Of a stretch of 64,000 nt of DNA, positions 42,379-50,786 are shown piece after piece. The stretch is from Amycolatopsis acididurans (GTDB lineage: Bacteria; Actinomycetota; Actinomycetes; Mycobacteriales; Pseudonocardiaceae), in assembly GCF_012328925.1 (NCBI RefSeq), contig NZ_JAAXLS010000010.1:62001-126000 (forward strand), read 5' to 3'. The number at the start of each line of letters is the position of its first letter. Position 1 is the stretch's first letter. The notes beneath the pieces are model-generated. The model did no database searches and was not told the DNA's origin. It saw only the letters and a program-made list of their open reading frames with translations. A program made the position numbers and the translations under genes.

Positions 42379-43517
42379 AGCTGGTCCTTTGTAGACAGTT
42401 CGGTCGGTCCGGCGTAGGTGGTGAAGTCCTCGCAGTGGATCCGCTCTGCCCCCACTCCGGCCGCCCGCAGCCGGTTGCGGCCGGCGGCGACCATCTCCGG
42501 CGAACCGCAGACGTAGATCTCCTGGTCCGGCCACGACGAGTAGCGCGCCGCGACGTCGGCGACGTCGCCGTGCTCCCCCGGAAAGCGCGGATCCTCCGAC
42601 ACCGCCCGCACGACGGTCAGCTGCGGCAGTGCGCGCTGCCATTCCGACAGGGCGGCGAGATCGTAGAACTCCCGCCCGGAGCGCGCTCCGGCGAACAGGT
42701 GCACCCGCCGCCGGAACGGCTCGCCCGCGAACTGCCCGAGCAGCGCCTTGAACGGTGCGAGCCCCGTACCGCCTGCGACGAACACCACATCCCGCGAATG
42801 CGACACCGTCAGGTTCGTGCCGACGGGGGCGCCGAGCCGCAGCACGTCGCCGACGCCCACGGCCTGCACCAGTGCCGAGCTGACCGGACCACCGTCGACC
42901 AGCCGTACGTGCAGTTCGATGGTCCCGTCGGGCGAGGGCGCGTTCGCGGGTGTGTAGTAACGCCACACCCGCGGCCGCAGCGCGGTCTCCACGGCGACGC
43001 TTTGCCCCGCGAGGTAAGGAATGGCCGGTTCGGTGCGCACGGTGAGCACCGCGACGTCCAGTGTGCGCCGCTCGTGCGCGATCACCTCGGCTTCCCACCA
43101 CGCGGGCTCCGCGTGCGCGCGCTGCTGCGCGGCCGCCATCATCACGTCGGCGACGAGTTTGTAGGCCGCGGCCCAGTCGTCGGCGAGCTCGTTCGTCCAC
43201 TCCTCGCCGAGGAAGTGCGCCAGCGTCGCGAGCAGGGCGTGCCCCACCGCCGGGTAGTGCTCGGCGGTCACCGCGAACTTCCGGTGGTCACGCCCGAGCT
43301 GTTGCAGGAACGGCACGGCGGCGTCGAGGGTGTCCACGTTGGCGACGACGTTGCCGAGTGCGGCCATCAGCTTGTCCCGCTGGCCCGCCATTGCGGCCGG
43401 GAACATCTGCCTGATGTCGGGATTGGCCAGGAACAACGTCGAATAGAAGAACAGCGGAACCTGCCCGCCGTGCGCGGTCAGCGAATGCCAGCTCGCCCGC
43501 AGGCGCACCGAATCCAC
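42375..43517 (-). CDS. Flavohaemoprotein-like globin-oxidoreductase
   Basis: 380 residues. The globin domain (1-135) keeps B10 Tyr in FFYSTLF, E7 Gln in AGQRDKLM and the proximal His in LGRDHRKFAV. The reductase has WRYYTPANAPSPDG for FAD and VVFVAGGTGLAPFKALL for NAD(P), ending YVCGSPEMVAAGRNRL. Hmp-type proteins turn NO into nitrate. The gene is first in a pair with the DivIVA-like gene. Confidence 0.92.
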   Translation of the reverse strand: MDSVRLRASWHSLTAHGGQVPLFFYSTLFLANPDIRQMFPAAMAGQRDKLMAALGNVVANVDTLDAAVPFLQQLGRDHRKFAVTAEHYPAVGHALLATLAHFLGEEWTNELADDWAAAYKLVADVMMAAAQQRAHAEPAWWEAEVIAHERRTLDVAVLTVRTEPAIPYLAGQSVAVETALRPRVWRYYTPANAPSPDGTIELHVRLVDGGPVSSALVQAVGVGDVLRLGAPVGTNLTVSHSRDVVFVAGGTGLAPFKALLGQFAGEPFRRRVHLFAGARSGREFYDLAALSEWQRALPQLTVVRAVSEDPRFPGEHGDVADVAARYSSWPDQEIYVCGSPEMVAAGRNRLRAAGVGAERIHCEDFTTYAGPTELSTKDQL

Positions 43518-43577
43518 GTGCTTCCTTCCTCACTGGAACAAGCGCCGCGCTGCGCGGGGAAATACGTTGCCTCCGTT

Positions 43578-43591
43578 AGGCCTACCGGCCT
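43578..43591. promoter_or_regulatory. Inverted repeat AGGCC/GGCCT upstream of the flavohaemoprotein gene
   Basis: AGGCC at 43578-43582 and GGCCT at 43587-43591, 4 bp apart, 61-74 nt before the start. It is a possible operator; the match is short. Confidence 0.3.
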
Positions 43592-43695
43592 GGAGCATGC
43601 GGTGGAGCCTAAATGGCCGTTCATGCGCAGGCAAGACTCTGTTTCGAATGGGAAGAAATCACCGCCGGGACCGGCTTTCCGGCGACAGCCAACGA

Positions 43696-45273
43696 TCACC
43701 CGTCGAAGGCGTCGAGGAACCGGTCGCGGAACGCGTCCATCGGCCACACCGGCGCCGCCGGGGCGGGGTTGAGGCCGGGACGCCAGTCCCAGGCCGAAAT
43801 CCGGGACAACACCGCCTGATCCCGCGTGACGATCGTGATCGGCACGTCCCGGCTTGCGTTGTCGCTGCCGGTGACGCTCGTGTTCGGCTGGTGGTCACCG
43901 AGGAAGATCAGCACCGTGTTGTCGTCGCCGTAGGTCCGCAGCCACGACAGCACCGCGGTGAGCGAGTACTGGATCGAATCGGCGTAGGCGGCGCGCACCT
44001 TCGCCGGATCCGACCAGACGTCGTTGAGCTGCTTGCCCTGTGCGGGCATCGGGTTGAAGATCGTGCCGTCGCCCAGCGCGTTCCAGTCGACCATGCGCGG
44101 CAGCGGTGCCCACGGCCAGTGACTCGACACCAGATCGATGTGCGCCATCACCGGCGGATGGTCCGGTGTGGACAGTTCGTCCTGCTGGAGCTTGGCCATC
44201 GCGTACTGGTCGGGCATCGACGCGTAGGAGAACGCGGGCCCGCGATAGCCCAGGTCGCGGAAGTCGTAGAGCTTGTCGTAGCCGTAGAACCTGCCTTCGG
44301 GCCAGTCGGCCATGTTCGCGGGCTGCGAGTTCACGGTGCGCCAGCCCGCGCGAGCGAAGGCGGCGCTGAGCGTGAACCGGTCGCTGCCGGTCAATGTCGT
44401 GTAGCGCTGTTGGTTGTCCACCCACAGCCCCGATTCGAGTGTGGAATGCGCCAGCCAGCTCCCGCCGCCGGTCGTGGACGAGGTGAGAAACGCGCTGCGG
44501 GCCTGGAATCCCGCGGCGGCGAGGCTCTGCGTCCCCGAGTCGAGCAGGGCGTCGATCCGCGGCGCGATGTCGGAGTCCTGCACGGCGACGCGGCCGTAGC
44601 TCTCCACGAACGCGAGGACGACGTTCTTGCCGCGCAACCCGGTCAGCAGTTTGCCGGGCGGGGTGTCGCGGAAGGCGTCGACGGCGAGCGCGTCGGCGAA
44701 GGCGCTCTTGTCGTGCAGATCCGAACTCACCTGCCGCACGTCGCGATAGGCCAGCCCGACCGTGCCGCGGGATGCCAGCGGGGCGCCGAAAACCGCGGCC
44801 ACGAGCCAGACGACGCCGAGCACCGCGACCACCTTGGCCGAGACGCTGCGGTGCCGGACCGCGAGCCGCGTCATCCGCAGCGCGGCCCACGCCGTCGCGG
44901 CGATCAGGGCGAGCGCCGCCACCACGATCCCGATCACGGCGAGCGTCCCGCCGTGCACGAGGCTCAGCGCGGGTCCGAGGAAACTCCAGTCGAAGACCAG
45001 GTTGAACGGCCGGTCGAACGCCACGAAGAACCCCATGTCGACCAGCTTCAACAGGGTCAGCACGCCGAGCAGCGCGCCGGCGGTGACCGCCACGATCGCG
45101 CGCGCCCGCCCGCGCAGCACCAGCACCAGCGCCACGCCCGCGATCGCCTCCACCGGAAGCCGCAGGAACGCCACCGGGGTGAGCAGGGCGAGGTCGTTGG
45201 GCAGGACGAGCGCGGCGACCACGAGCACGACCGCCAGCACGGTGAGCGTGCCGCCCACGACGGTTCTCGTCAT
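43696..45273 (-). CDS. Membrane sulfatase/phosphoglycerol-transferase-like protein (LTA synthase superfamily)
   Basis: 525 residues. Four or five N-terminal membrane segments (LTVLAVVLVVAALVLP onward) precede an alkaline-phosphatase-superfamily domain outside the cell. This has KNVVLAFVESYGRVAV, the nucleophile region LTSSTTGGGSWLAHST, and LIFLGDHQPN. Relatives move phosphoglycerol or phosphoethanolamine onto polymers. The start overlaps the phosphatidyltransferase stop (ATGA), so the two probably act together on a lipid-linked product. Confidence 0.88.
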   Translation of the reverse strand: MTRTVVGGTLTVLAVVLVVAALVLPNDLALLTPVAFLRLPVEAIAGVALVLVLRGRARAIVAVTAGALLGVLTLLKLVDMGFFVAFDRPFNLVFDWSFLGPALSLVHGGTLAVIGIVVAALALIAATAWAALRMTRLAVRHRSVSAKVVAVLGVVWLVAAVFGAPLASRGTVGLAYRDVRQVSSDLHDKSAFADALAVDAFRDTPPGKLLTGLRGKNVVLAFVESYGRVAVQDSDIAPRIDALLDSGTQSLAAAGFQARSAFLTSSTTGGGSWLAHSTLESGLWVDNQQRYTTLTGSDRFTLSAAFARAGWRTVNSQPANMADWPEGRFYGYDKLYDFRDLGYRGPAFSYASMPDQYAMAKLQQDELSTPDHPPVMAHIDLVSSHWPWAPLPRMVDWNALGDGTIFNPMPAQGKQLNDVWSDPAKVRAAYADSIQYSLTAVLSWLRTYGDDNTVLIFLGDHQPNTSVTGSDNASRDVPITIVTRDQAVLSRISAWDWRPGLNPAPAAPVWPMDAFRDRFLDAFDG

Positions 45274-45959
45274 GACACCCGCCTCCGCCACAGCCGTCCG
45301 ATGTCCCTGCCGAACGACCACACCAGCGACGCGAGCGCCACGGCGGCGACGGCGATCGCGGCCGTCGCCGGCAGTATTCCGGCCACGACAAGGAGAACTC
45401 CCTGCATCGCGGCGACGATCTTGCGCGCGCGACTCGGCGGCAGGTCGGCGCCCAGCCACGGGGCGAACCGGGCCGCCGCGACGAACGCGTACCGCATCGC
45501 GCCGATCGCCAGCACCCACCATCCCGCCGACAACGAGACCTCGACGCTGAGCACGAGGATGAGAAACGCGTCGACCTCCATGTCGAACCGCGCACCCAGC
45601 GCCGACACCGTGCCGGTACGGCGCGCGACCTGCCCGTCCACGGCGTCCAGCAGTAACGCCACCGAGGCCACCCCGACCAGCAGCGGACCGTCCACACCGG
45701 ACACCACGAGCGCGAGCACTCCCCCGGCGAGCGTCGCGCGGGCGAGCGTGACGCGGTCGGCGGGCCCGAGGAGATAGGTGCCGGACCGGCGCAGGGCCTG
45801 GGTGAGGACGAGCCACAACGCCACGCCGTACGCGGCACCGGCCAGCCAGCCCGCCGGCCCCACGCCGAGCGCGGTCAGCAGCACGACCTGCGCACACAGG
45901 GCGATGCCCTGGTCCTGGCCCGCCGCGAGCGTGCCAGGACGCTGAGCCTGAACGATCAT
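45270..45959 (-). CDS. CDP-alcohol phosphatidyltransferase family protein
   Basis: 229 residues, about six membrane segments. The catalytic motif reads DAVDGQVARRTG followed by GARFDMEVD, which fits DGxxAR...G...D...D with all three Asp residues. It joins a CDP-linked lipid alcohol to a hydroxyl acceptor. The substrate is unknown. It is divergent from the dehydrogenase at the head of the pterin-like cluster with 36 nt between starts. Confidence 0.9.
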   Translation of the reverse strand: MIVQAQRPGTLAAGQDQGIALCAQVVLLTALGVGPAGWLAGAAYGVALWLVLTQALRRSGTYLLGPADRVTLARATLAGGVLALVVSGVDGPLLVGVASVALLLDAVDGQVARRTGTVSALGARFDMEVDAFLILVLSVEVSLSAGWWVLAIGAMRYAFVAAARFAPWLGADLPPSRARKIVAAMQGVLLVVAGILPATAAIAVAAVALASLVWSFGRDIGRLWRRRVS

Positions 45960-45970
45960 GGTGGTTCGCG

Positions 45971-45987
45971 TACCCTTCGTGCGGAGG
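45971..45987 (+). promoter_or_regulatory. -10 box and ribosome site of the MDR gene
   Basis: TACCCT at 45971-45976 fits TANNNT, and GGAGG at 45983-45987 lies 8 nt before ATG 45996. This promoter probably drives the five-gene run to 50256. Confidence 0.45.
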
Positions 45988-45995
45988 TTGTAGGG

Positions 45996-46955
45996 ATGAC
46001 ACGTTCGGCACGTGCGTTCTGGTTCAATCCCCCTGGCCCCGGCGAGATCCGCCCCGCCCGAGTGGGGGATCCCGGCCCCGGTGAGGTGCTGGTCCGCAGC
46101 CTGTTCTCCGGCGTGAGCCGCGGGACCGAATCGCTGGTGTTCCGCGGTGGCGTGCCGCCGAGCCAGCACGAGGTCATGCGGGCCCCGTTCCAGGAGGGCG
46201 ACTTCCCGGGGCCGGTCAAGTACGGCTACCTCAACGTCGGCGTTGTCGAGGACGGGCCGCTGACCGGGCGCACCGTGTTCTGCCTGTACCCGCACCAGAC
46301 ACGCTACGTCGTCCCGGCCGGCGCGGTGACCGTGGTGCCGGAGGGTGTGCCGGCTTCGCGGGCGATCCTCGCCGGCACGGTGGAGACCGCGGTGAACGCG
46401 CTGTGGGACGCCGCGCCGCTGGTCGGTGACCGGATCGCGGTGCTCGGCGCCGGGATGGTCGGCTGCTCGGTCGCGGGAATCCTGGCGGGTTTTCCCGGCG
46501 CGAAGGTGCAGTTGGTCGACATCGACCCGGCGCGGGCCACGACCGCCGCGGCGCTCGGCGTCGAGTTCGCCACACCCGCCGATGCCGCCGGGGACTGCGA
46601 TCTCGTGGTGCACGCGAGCGCCACCGAGGCGGGCCTGGCGCGGGCGCTGGAGTTGCTGGCGCCGGAGGGACAGGTGATCGAGCTGAGCTGGTACGGCGAC
46701 CGGCGGGTGAGCCTGCCGCTCGGCGAGAACTTCCACTCGCGGCGGCTGACCATCCGTGCGAGCCAGGTCGGCACCGTGTCCCCGGCGCGCAAACGCACCT
46801 ACGCGCAACGGCTCGCGCTCGCGCTCGACCTGCTCGCCGATCCACGCTTCGACGCGCTGATCACGGGAGAAAGCGCTTTCAACGACCTGCCGTCGGTCCT
46901 GCCGCGACTGATGTCCGGCGAGATTCCGGCACTATGCCACCGGATCGCTTACTAG
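45996..46955 (+). CDS. MDR-family zinc-type dehydrogenase
   Basis: 319 residues. The N-terminal GroES-like part has [26 protein letters not shown] and the Rossmann site is [17 protein letters not shown] followed by VDIDPARA. The structural-zinc Cys cluster is absent, so it is a short MDR of the type found beside sugar or pterin genes. It should oxidise or reduce a hydroxyl with NAD(P). First gene of the run that includes the PTPS homologue. Confidence 0.87.
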   Translation: MTRSARAFWFNPPGPGEIRPARVGDPGPGEVLVRSLFSGVSRGTESLVFRGGVPPSQHEVMRAPFQEGDFPGPVKYGYLNVGVVEDGPLTGRTVFCLYPHQTRYVVPAGAVTVVPEGVPASRAILAGTVETAVNALWDAAPLVGDRIAVLGAGMVGCSVAGILAGFPGAKVQLVDIDPARATTAAALGVEFATPADAAGDCDLVVHASATEAGLARALELLAPEGQVIELSWYGDRRVSLPLGENFHSRRLTIRASQVGTVSPARKRTYAQRLALALDLLADPRFDALITGESAFNDLPSVLPRLMSGEIPALCHRIAY

Positions 46956-46966
46956 GAGATCTTACG

Positions 46967-46983
46967 AAGCGGCGGAGCCGCTT
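46967..46983 (+). terminator. 7-bp hairpin after the MDR gene
   Basis: AAGCGGC at 46967-46973 pairs perfectly with GCCGCTT at 46977-46983 with a 3-nt loop, 12 nt after the stop. There is no U-tract, so it may only attenuate. Confidence 0.4.
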
Positions 46984-47059
46984 GCAGTGGGCTGTCAACC
47001 GGCACCGCTACCCGCACCGCCCGCAAGCCGGCATTCAGGACAACAACCAGGAGGTTTCT

Positions 47060-47470
47060 TTGTTCAGCATCACCGTGCGGGATCACGTGATGATCGCCCA
47101 CAGCTTCCGGGGGGACGTGTTCGGGCCCGCGCAGCGGTTGCACGGGGCGACGTTCGTCGTGGACGCGACGTTCAAGCGGCCCGAGCTGGACGCCGCCAAC
47201 ATCGTGGTGGACATCGGGCTGGCCACCAAGGAACTCGGCGAGACGCTGGGCGATCTCAACTACCGCAACCTCGACGACCTGCCGGAGTTCGCCGGGATCA
47301 ACACCTCCACCGAGTTCCTGTGCAAGGTCATCGCGGACCGGCTCGCCGACCGCGTGCACGCCGGAGCCCTCGGTGAGGGCGCGCGTGGCCTGGCGGGAAT
47401 CACCGTGACGCTGCACGAGTCACACGTCGCGTGGGCGAGCTACGAACGTGATCTTCGTACTGCCGGCTGA
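47060..47470 (+). CDS. 6-pyruvoyl-tetrahydropterin synthase homologue lacking the zinc site
   Basis: 136 residues, one T-fold unit. His14 (MIAHSF) and His28 (RLHGAT) are kept, but the third zinc His of the HGH motif is Ala30, and the catalytic Cys before it is absent (GPAQRLHG). The pterin-binding Glu120 remains (TLHESHVAW), and NTSTEF recalls the PTSEN segment. It cannot be a normal PTPS or QueD. TTG 47060 follows AGGAGG by 5 nt, which settles the start. A crystal structure of such a zinc-less homologue (S. coelicolor SCO6650) is known to me from memory. Confidence 0.88.
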   Translation: MFSITVRDHVMIAHSFRGDVFGPAQRLHGATFVVDATFKRPELDAANIVVDIGLATKELGETLGDLNYRNLDDLPEFAGINTSTEFLCKVIADRLADRVHAGALGEGARGLAGITVTLHESHVAWASYERDLRTAG

Positions 47471-48443
47471 CGCGATTCCCAGCGGCGGCAACGTCTATGA
47501 CCGCCGCGTGCTCGACGGCCTGCGCGAGATCGGCTGGGACGTCACGGAATCCGCCGTCACCGGCTCCTGGCCACGGCCCTCGGCGACCGAACGAGCCGCG
47601 CTCGGCCGCGAGCTGAGCGCCGCGCCGGACGGTGCGCTCGTGCTGCTGGACGGGCTGGTGGCCTGCGGAGTTCCGGAGATCGTGGTGCCGCACGCGGACC
47701 GGCTGCGGCTGGTGGTGCTGGTACATCTGCCCCTGGCCGACGAGGGCGGGCCGGACCTCGACGCGCGGGAGCGGGAGGTGCTGCACGCGGCGCGCGCCGT
47801 CGTCACGACCAGTCCACGCGCGGCCGAGCGGGTACGGGCGCACCACGGGCTGACGGAGGTGCACGTCGTCATCCCCGGCACCGACGTCGCCGATCCGGCG
47901 CCGGGCACCGACGGGGTGTCCCGGCTGCTGTGCGTCGCGTCGCTGACGCCGCGCAAGGGCCAGGACCTGCTGGTCACCGCGCTCGCCGCGGTCGCCGACC
48001 GGGACTGGGCGTGCGACTGTGTCGGGCCGCTGGAACGAGACCCGCGCTACGTGTCACGAGTACGGGAGCTGATTGCGGCGCACGGCTTGGACGAGCGTAT
48101 CCGGCTGACCGGATCGCGCACCGGCCAGGCACTGGAGCACAGCTACGCGCGAGCCGATCTCGTGGTGCTGCCCTCGCGGTCGGAGACCTACGGCATGGCC
48201 GTGACCGAGGCGCTGGCGCGGGGCATCCCCGTGCTGGCCTCCGCCGCCCCCGATGCCCTTGACAGCGCTGGGCTTTGCTTCCCGCCCGGCGATGTCCGAG
48301 CGCTGACCGAGGCGCTGCGTGACTGGTTCGACCGGCCCGCCCTGCGTGCCGGACTCCGCCGATCGGCGCTGCTTCGCCGTGGCACCCTGACGCCGTGGAC
48401 GCACACCGCACAACGGATGGCTCAGGTCCTGGCGAACAGCTGA
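47448..48443 (+). CDS. GT4-type glycosyltransferase
   Basis: 331 residues. The N-terminal domain has [20 protein letters not shown]. The C-terminal nucleotide-sugar site reads [21 protein letters not shown], then [49 protein letters not shown] with the ExxxxxxxE motif. It should move a sugar to a cluster intermediate. The GTG start overlaps the PTPS-like gene by 23 nt, which implies coupling. Confidence 0.9.
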   Translation: MIFVLPADAIPSGGNVYDRRVLDGLREIGWDVTESAVTGSWPRPSATERAALGRELSAAPDGALVLLDGLVACGVPEIVVPHADRLRLVVLVHLPLADEGGPDLDAREREVLHAARAVVTTSPRAAERVRAHHGLTEVHVVIPGTDVADPAPGTDGVSRLLCVASLTPRKGQDLLVTALAAVADRDWACDCVGPLERDPRYVSRVRELIAAHGLDERIRLTGSRTGQALEHSYARADLVVLPSRSETYGMAVTEALARGIPVLASAAPDALDSAGLCFPPGDVRALTEALRDWFDRPALRAGLRRSALLRRGTLTPWTHTAQRMAQVLANS

Positions 48444-49210
48444 TCTTCGCCGCCGACTGGCTCGAACTGCGCGAACCCGCCGACGCCACGGCCCGTGCGG
48501 CCGCGCTGGTGGGAACCCTTTGCGATCTCGCATTGAACCGGTTACCCCTGGTCCTTCGTGACATGGGATGTGGCACAGGATCGATGGGACGATGGCTGGC
48601 CGGGCGGCTGCCCGGTCCGCAGCACTGGATCTTGCAGGATCGGGACCCCGCCCTGCTCGCGGTGGCGACCGTGACCGGCCCGGCCGCGGACGGCGGCACC
48701 GTCACGTTCGAGACCCGCCAGGGCGAGCTGTCCGGCGCGGACCTGCACGGCACCTCGGTGCTGACCGCGTCGGCGCTGCTGGACATCCTGACCCGGGACG
48801 AGATCGACGGGCTGGCGGCGGCCTGTGCCGAGGCGCGGTGCCCGGCGCTGCTCACGCTGTCGGTGTCCGGCCGCGTCGAGTTCGACCCGCCCGACCCGCT
48901 GGACGCCGGCCTGACCGCCGCCTTCAACGACCACCAGCGCCGCGAAGGACGGCTGGGGCCGGACGCGGTCGCGGCGGCCGCGGAGGCGTTCGCCGAGTGC
49001 GGCATGACCGTCCACACCGCCCCCAGCCCCTGGCGGCTGGATTCCGGGCCGCTGCTGGAGAAGTGGCTGCGCGGCTGGGTCGCCGCGGCGTGCGAGCAGA
49101 ACCCCGCGCTGACTTCCGAGGCCGGGCCCTACCTCGCCCGGCGACTCGGCAACCCGGACCTGCGCGCGATCGTTCACCACACCGACCTGCTGGCGGTGGC
49201 CTGCCCATGA
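48395..49210 (+). CDS. Class I SAM-dependent methyltransferase
   Basis: 271 residues. Motif I is VLRDMGCGTGSMGRWLA, followed by WILQDRDPALLAVA and SVLTASALLDILTRDEI. The target is unknown; with the glycosyltransferase it probably tailors the product of the pterin-like pathway. The GTG start lies inside the glycosyltransferase gene (49-nt overlap), and its stop overlaps the next start (ATGA). Confidence 0.88.
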   Translation: MDAHRTTDGSGPGEQLIFAADWLELREPADATARAAALVGTLCDLALNRLPLVLRDMGCGTGSMGRWLAGRLPGPQHWILQDRDPALLAVATVTGPAADGGTVTFETRQGELSGADLHGTSVLTASALLDILTRDEIDGLAAACAEARCPALLTLSVSGRVEFDPPDPLDAGLTAAFNDHQRREGRLGPDAVAAAAEAFAECGMTVHTAPSPWRLDSGPLLEKWLRGWVAAACEQNPALTSEAGPYLARRLGNPDLRAIVHHTDLLAVACP

Positions 49211-50256
49211 GTACCGCGACCCCGCTCGTGCGGTGGTGGCCCTGGCTGCGGCTCGTCGCCGGGCTGGCCATCCTGGGGGCGCTGGTGTGGCGCATGGGGA
49301 CCGGGGCGTTCGTCGACGGACTGCGCGTCATCACGGTGGGGCCGGTACTGGCCGCACTCGGCATCGGGCTGCTGACCACGGTGCTCAGCGCGTGGCGCTG
49401 GTGCCTGATCGCCCGCGGGCTGGGACTGGCGCTCAGCCTGCCCGCCGCCATCGCCGACTACTACCGTTCGCTGCTGCTCAACGCCGTCCTGCCCGCCGGA
49501 GTGCTCGGCGACGTGCACCGCGCGGTCAACCACGGGCGCCGGTCCGGCGACGTTGGCAACGGCGTGCGCGCGGTGGTGCTCGAACGCTTCGCCGGACAGG
49601 CCGTGCTGCTCGTCCTCGGCGCCGCGGTCCTGCTCGCCCAGCCCTCGTTCCTCGGCATGGTCCTGCCCGGCCGCACGGCGCTCGTCCTGCCGGCCGTCGT
49701 GCTTGTCGTCGCCGCCGTCGTCGTGGTCCGCACAAGGGCCGCGCTGGGCACGACGCTCGCGCGCGCACGCGAACTGCTTCCCGTCGCACCGAAGGCCGCG
49801 CTGCTGTCCGCGGCCGCGATCGCCGGGCACGTCACGTTGTTCGTCATCGCCGCGCGGACGGCCGGGGTGTCGGCGCCGGTGCTCACGTTGATGCCGTTGA
49901 TGCTGCTCGCGCTCGTGGTGATGAGCCTGCCGCTCAACGTCGGCGGCTGGGGGCCCCGCGAAGGCTTCACCGCGCTGGCGTTCGGCACCACCGGACTCGG
50001 CGCGACGGCCGGACTCACCACCGCGGTGGTCTACGGCGTGCTCGCGCTGGTGGCGAGCCTGCCGGGTGCCGTGACATTGTTCAGAGGTACTCGCCGAACG
50101 AGCGCGCCAACGACGCGAGCAGAACCTGTCCCTTGCGTGCCGAGGCCAGCGAAGGCCGCCCGACCACACCGGACTCGGTATACGCGTCCAGGCCTCGGGA
50201 GAGGAGGTGCCGGCGATCGTCCGCGATCCAATCCGCCGTCTCATAGCCGGGCCTGA
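49207..50256 (+). CDS. UPF0104/lysylphosphatidylglycerol-synthase-like membrane protein (possible flippase)
   Basis: 349 residues. The first 295 hold about eight membrane segments with SAWRWCLIARGLGLALSLPAAIADYYRSLLLNAVLPAGVLGDVHRA and MSLPLNVGGWGPREGFTAL, both typical of UPF0104 proteins. The last 55 residues are Arg/Pro-rich and run antisense over the creatininase gene, so the natural end may be nearer 50090. Relatives span the membrane and are linked to lipid-bound sugar transfer or flipping. Confidence 0.82.
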   Translation: MSTATPLVRWWPWLRLVAGLAILGALVWRMGTGAFVDGLRVITVGPVLAALGIGLLTTVLSAWRWCLIARGLGLALSLPAAIADYYRSLLLNAVLPAGVLGDVHRAVNHGRRSGDVGNGVRAVVLERFAGQAVLLVLGAAVLLAQPSFLGMVLPGRTALVLPAVVLVVAAVVVVRTRAALGTTLARARELLPVAPKAALLSAAAIAGHVTLFVIAARTAGVSAPVLTLMPLMLLALVVMSLPLNVGGWGPREGFTALAFGTTGLGATAGLTTAVVYGVLALVASLPGAVTLFRGTRRTSAPTTRAEPVPCVPRPAKAARPHRTRYTRPGLGRGGAGDRPRSNPPSHSRA

Positions 50257-50755
50257 CCAGTTCGGGGTGCGCGTGCAGCAGAATCGAGGTTTCCAGCTCC
50301 CCCGCGTGCATGTCGGTGTCCATCGAGGTCTCCAGCCCCGCCGCTGCGCGCGCGTCCAGCCAGTCCTGGATGCCGGGGAACAACGCCATCGCGCCGCCCG
50401 CCTCCTGCACGACGTTGCCGAGCACGTAGTTCCCGCCGTGGGCGTTGACGATCACGAGTTTCCGCGCGCCCGCCGAGGCCGCGATGTCGCGCACGACCGC
50501 GGACAGCGTGGTCGCCGAAATGCTCACGGTGCCGGGCCATGCCGCGTGTTCGTGTGAACACGACACGGTCACCGGTGCGAGCACGCGCACCGGATGCGCC
50601 GCCGCGAGTTCGGCCGCGATCGTGCACGCGATGACCGTGTCGGTGGCCAGCGGCAGGAACTCGCCGTGCTGCTCGAAGCTGCCGACCGGCAGCACCGCCA
50701 CTTCGGGCCCGCGGTCGCGGATTTCGGTGGTCGTGTCCGTGGGCAGGAGATCCAT
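50081..50755 (-). CDS. Creatininase-family amidohydrolase (FAPy deformylase-like)
   Basis: 224 residues. Metal ligands fit the family: GSFEQHGEFLPLATDT (Glu28, His30, Asp39), SHEHAAWPGTVSIS, VIVNAHGGNYVLG and DMHAGELETSILL. The family includes creatininase, MftE and archaeal ArfB, which removes formate from FAPy. Divergent from a GTP cyclohydrolase II homologue with a 31-nt gap, so a FAPy-deformylase role is the best guess. ATG 50755 starts the conserved frame. Confidence 0.88.
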   Translation of the reverse strand: MDLLPTDTTTEIRDRGPEVAVLPVGSFEQHGEFLPLATDTVIACTIAAELAAAHPVRVLAPVTVSCSHEHAAWPGTVSISATTLSAVVRDIAASAGARKLVIVNAHGGNYVLGNVVQEAGGAMALFPGIQDWLDARAAAGLETSMDTDMHAGELETSILLHAHPELVRPGYETADWIADDRRHLLSRGLDAYTESGVVGRPSLASARKGQVLLASLARSFGEYL

Positions 50756-50786
50756 AGTGTCAGGGATACCAAACGGAGGAGACCGG

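Noticed and set aside
43578..43591. NO-responsive operator before the flavohaemoprotein gene
   Set aside because: Only a 5-bp GC-rich dyad is present, which does not match an NsrR site. Kept only as a low-confidence inverted repeat.
43567..45777. A 736-codon plus-strand open frame over the sulfatase gene
   Set aside because: Its His/Arg/Gln-rich translation mirrors the reverse strand; the minus strand carries clear family motifs.
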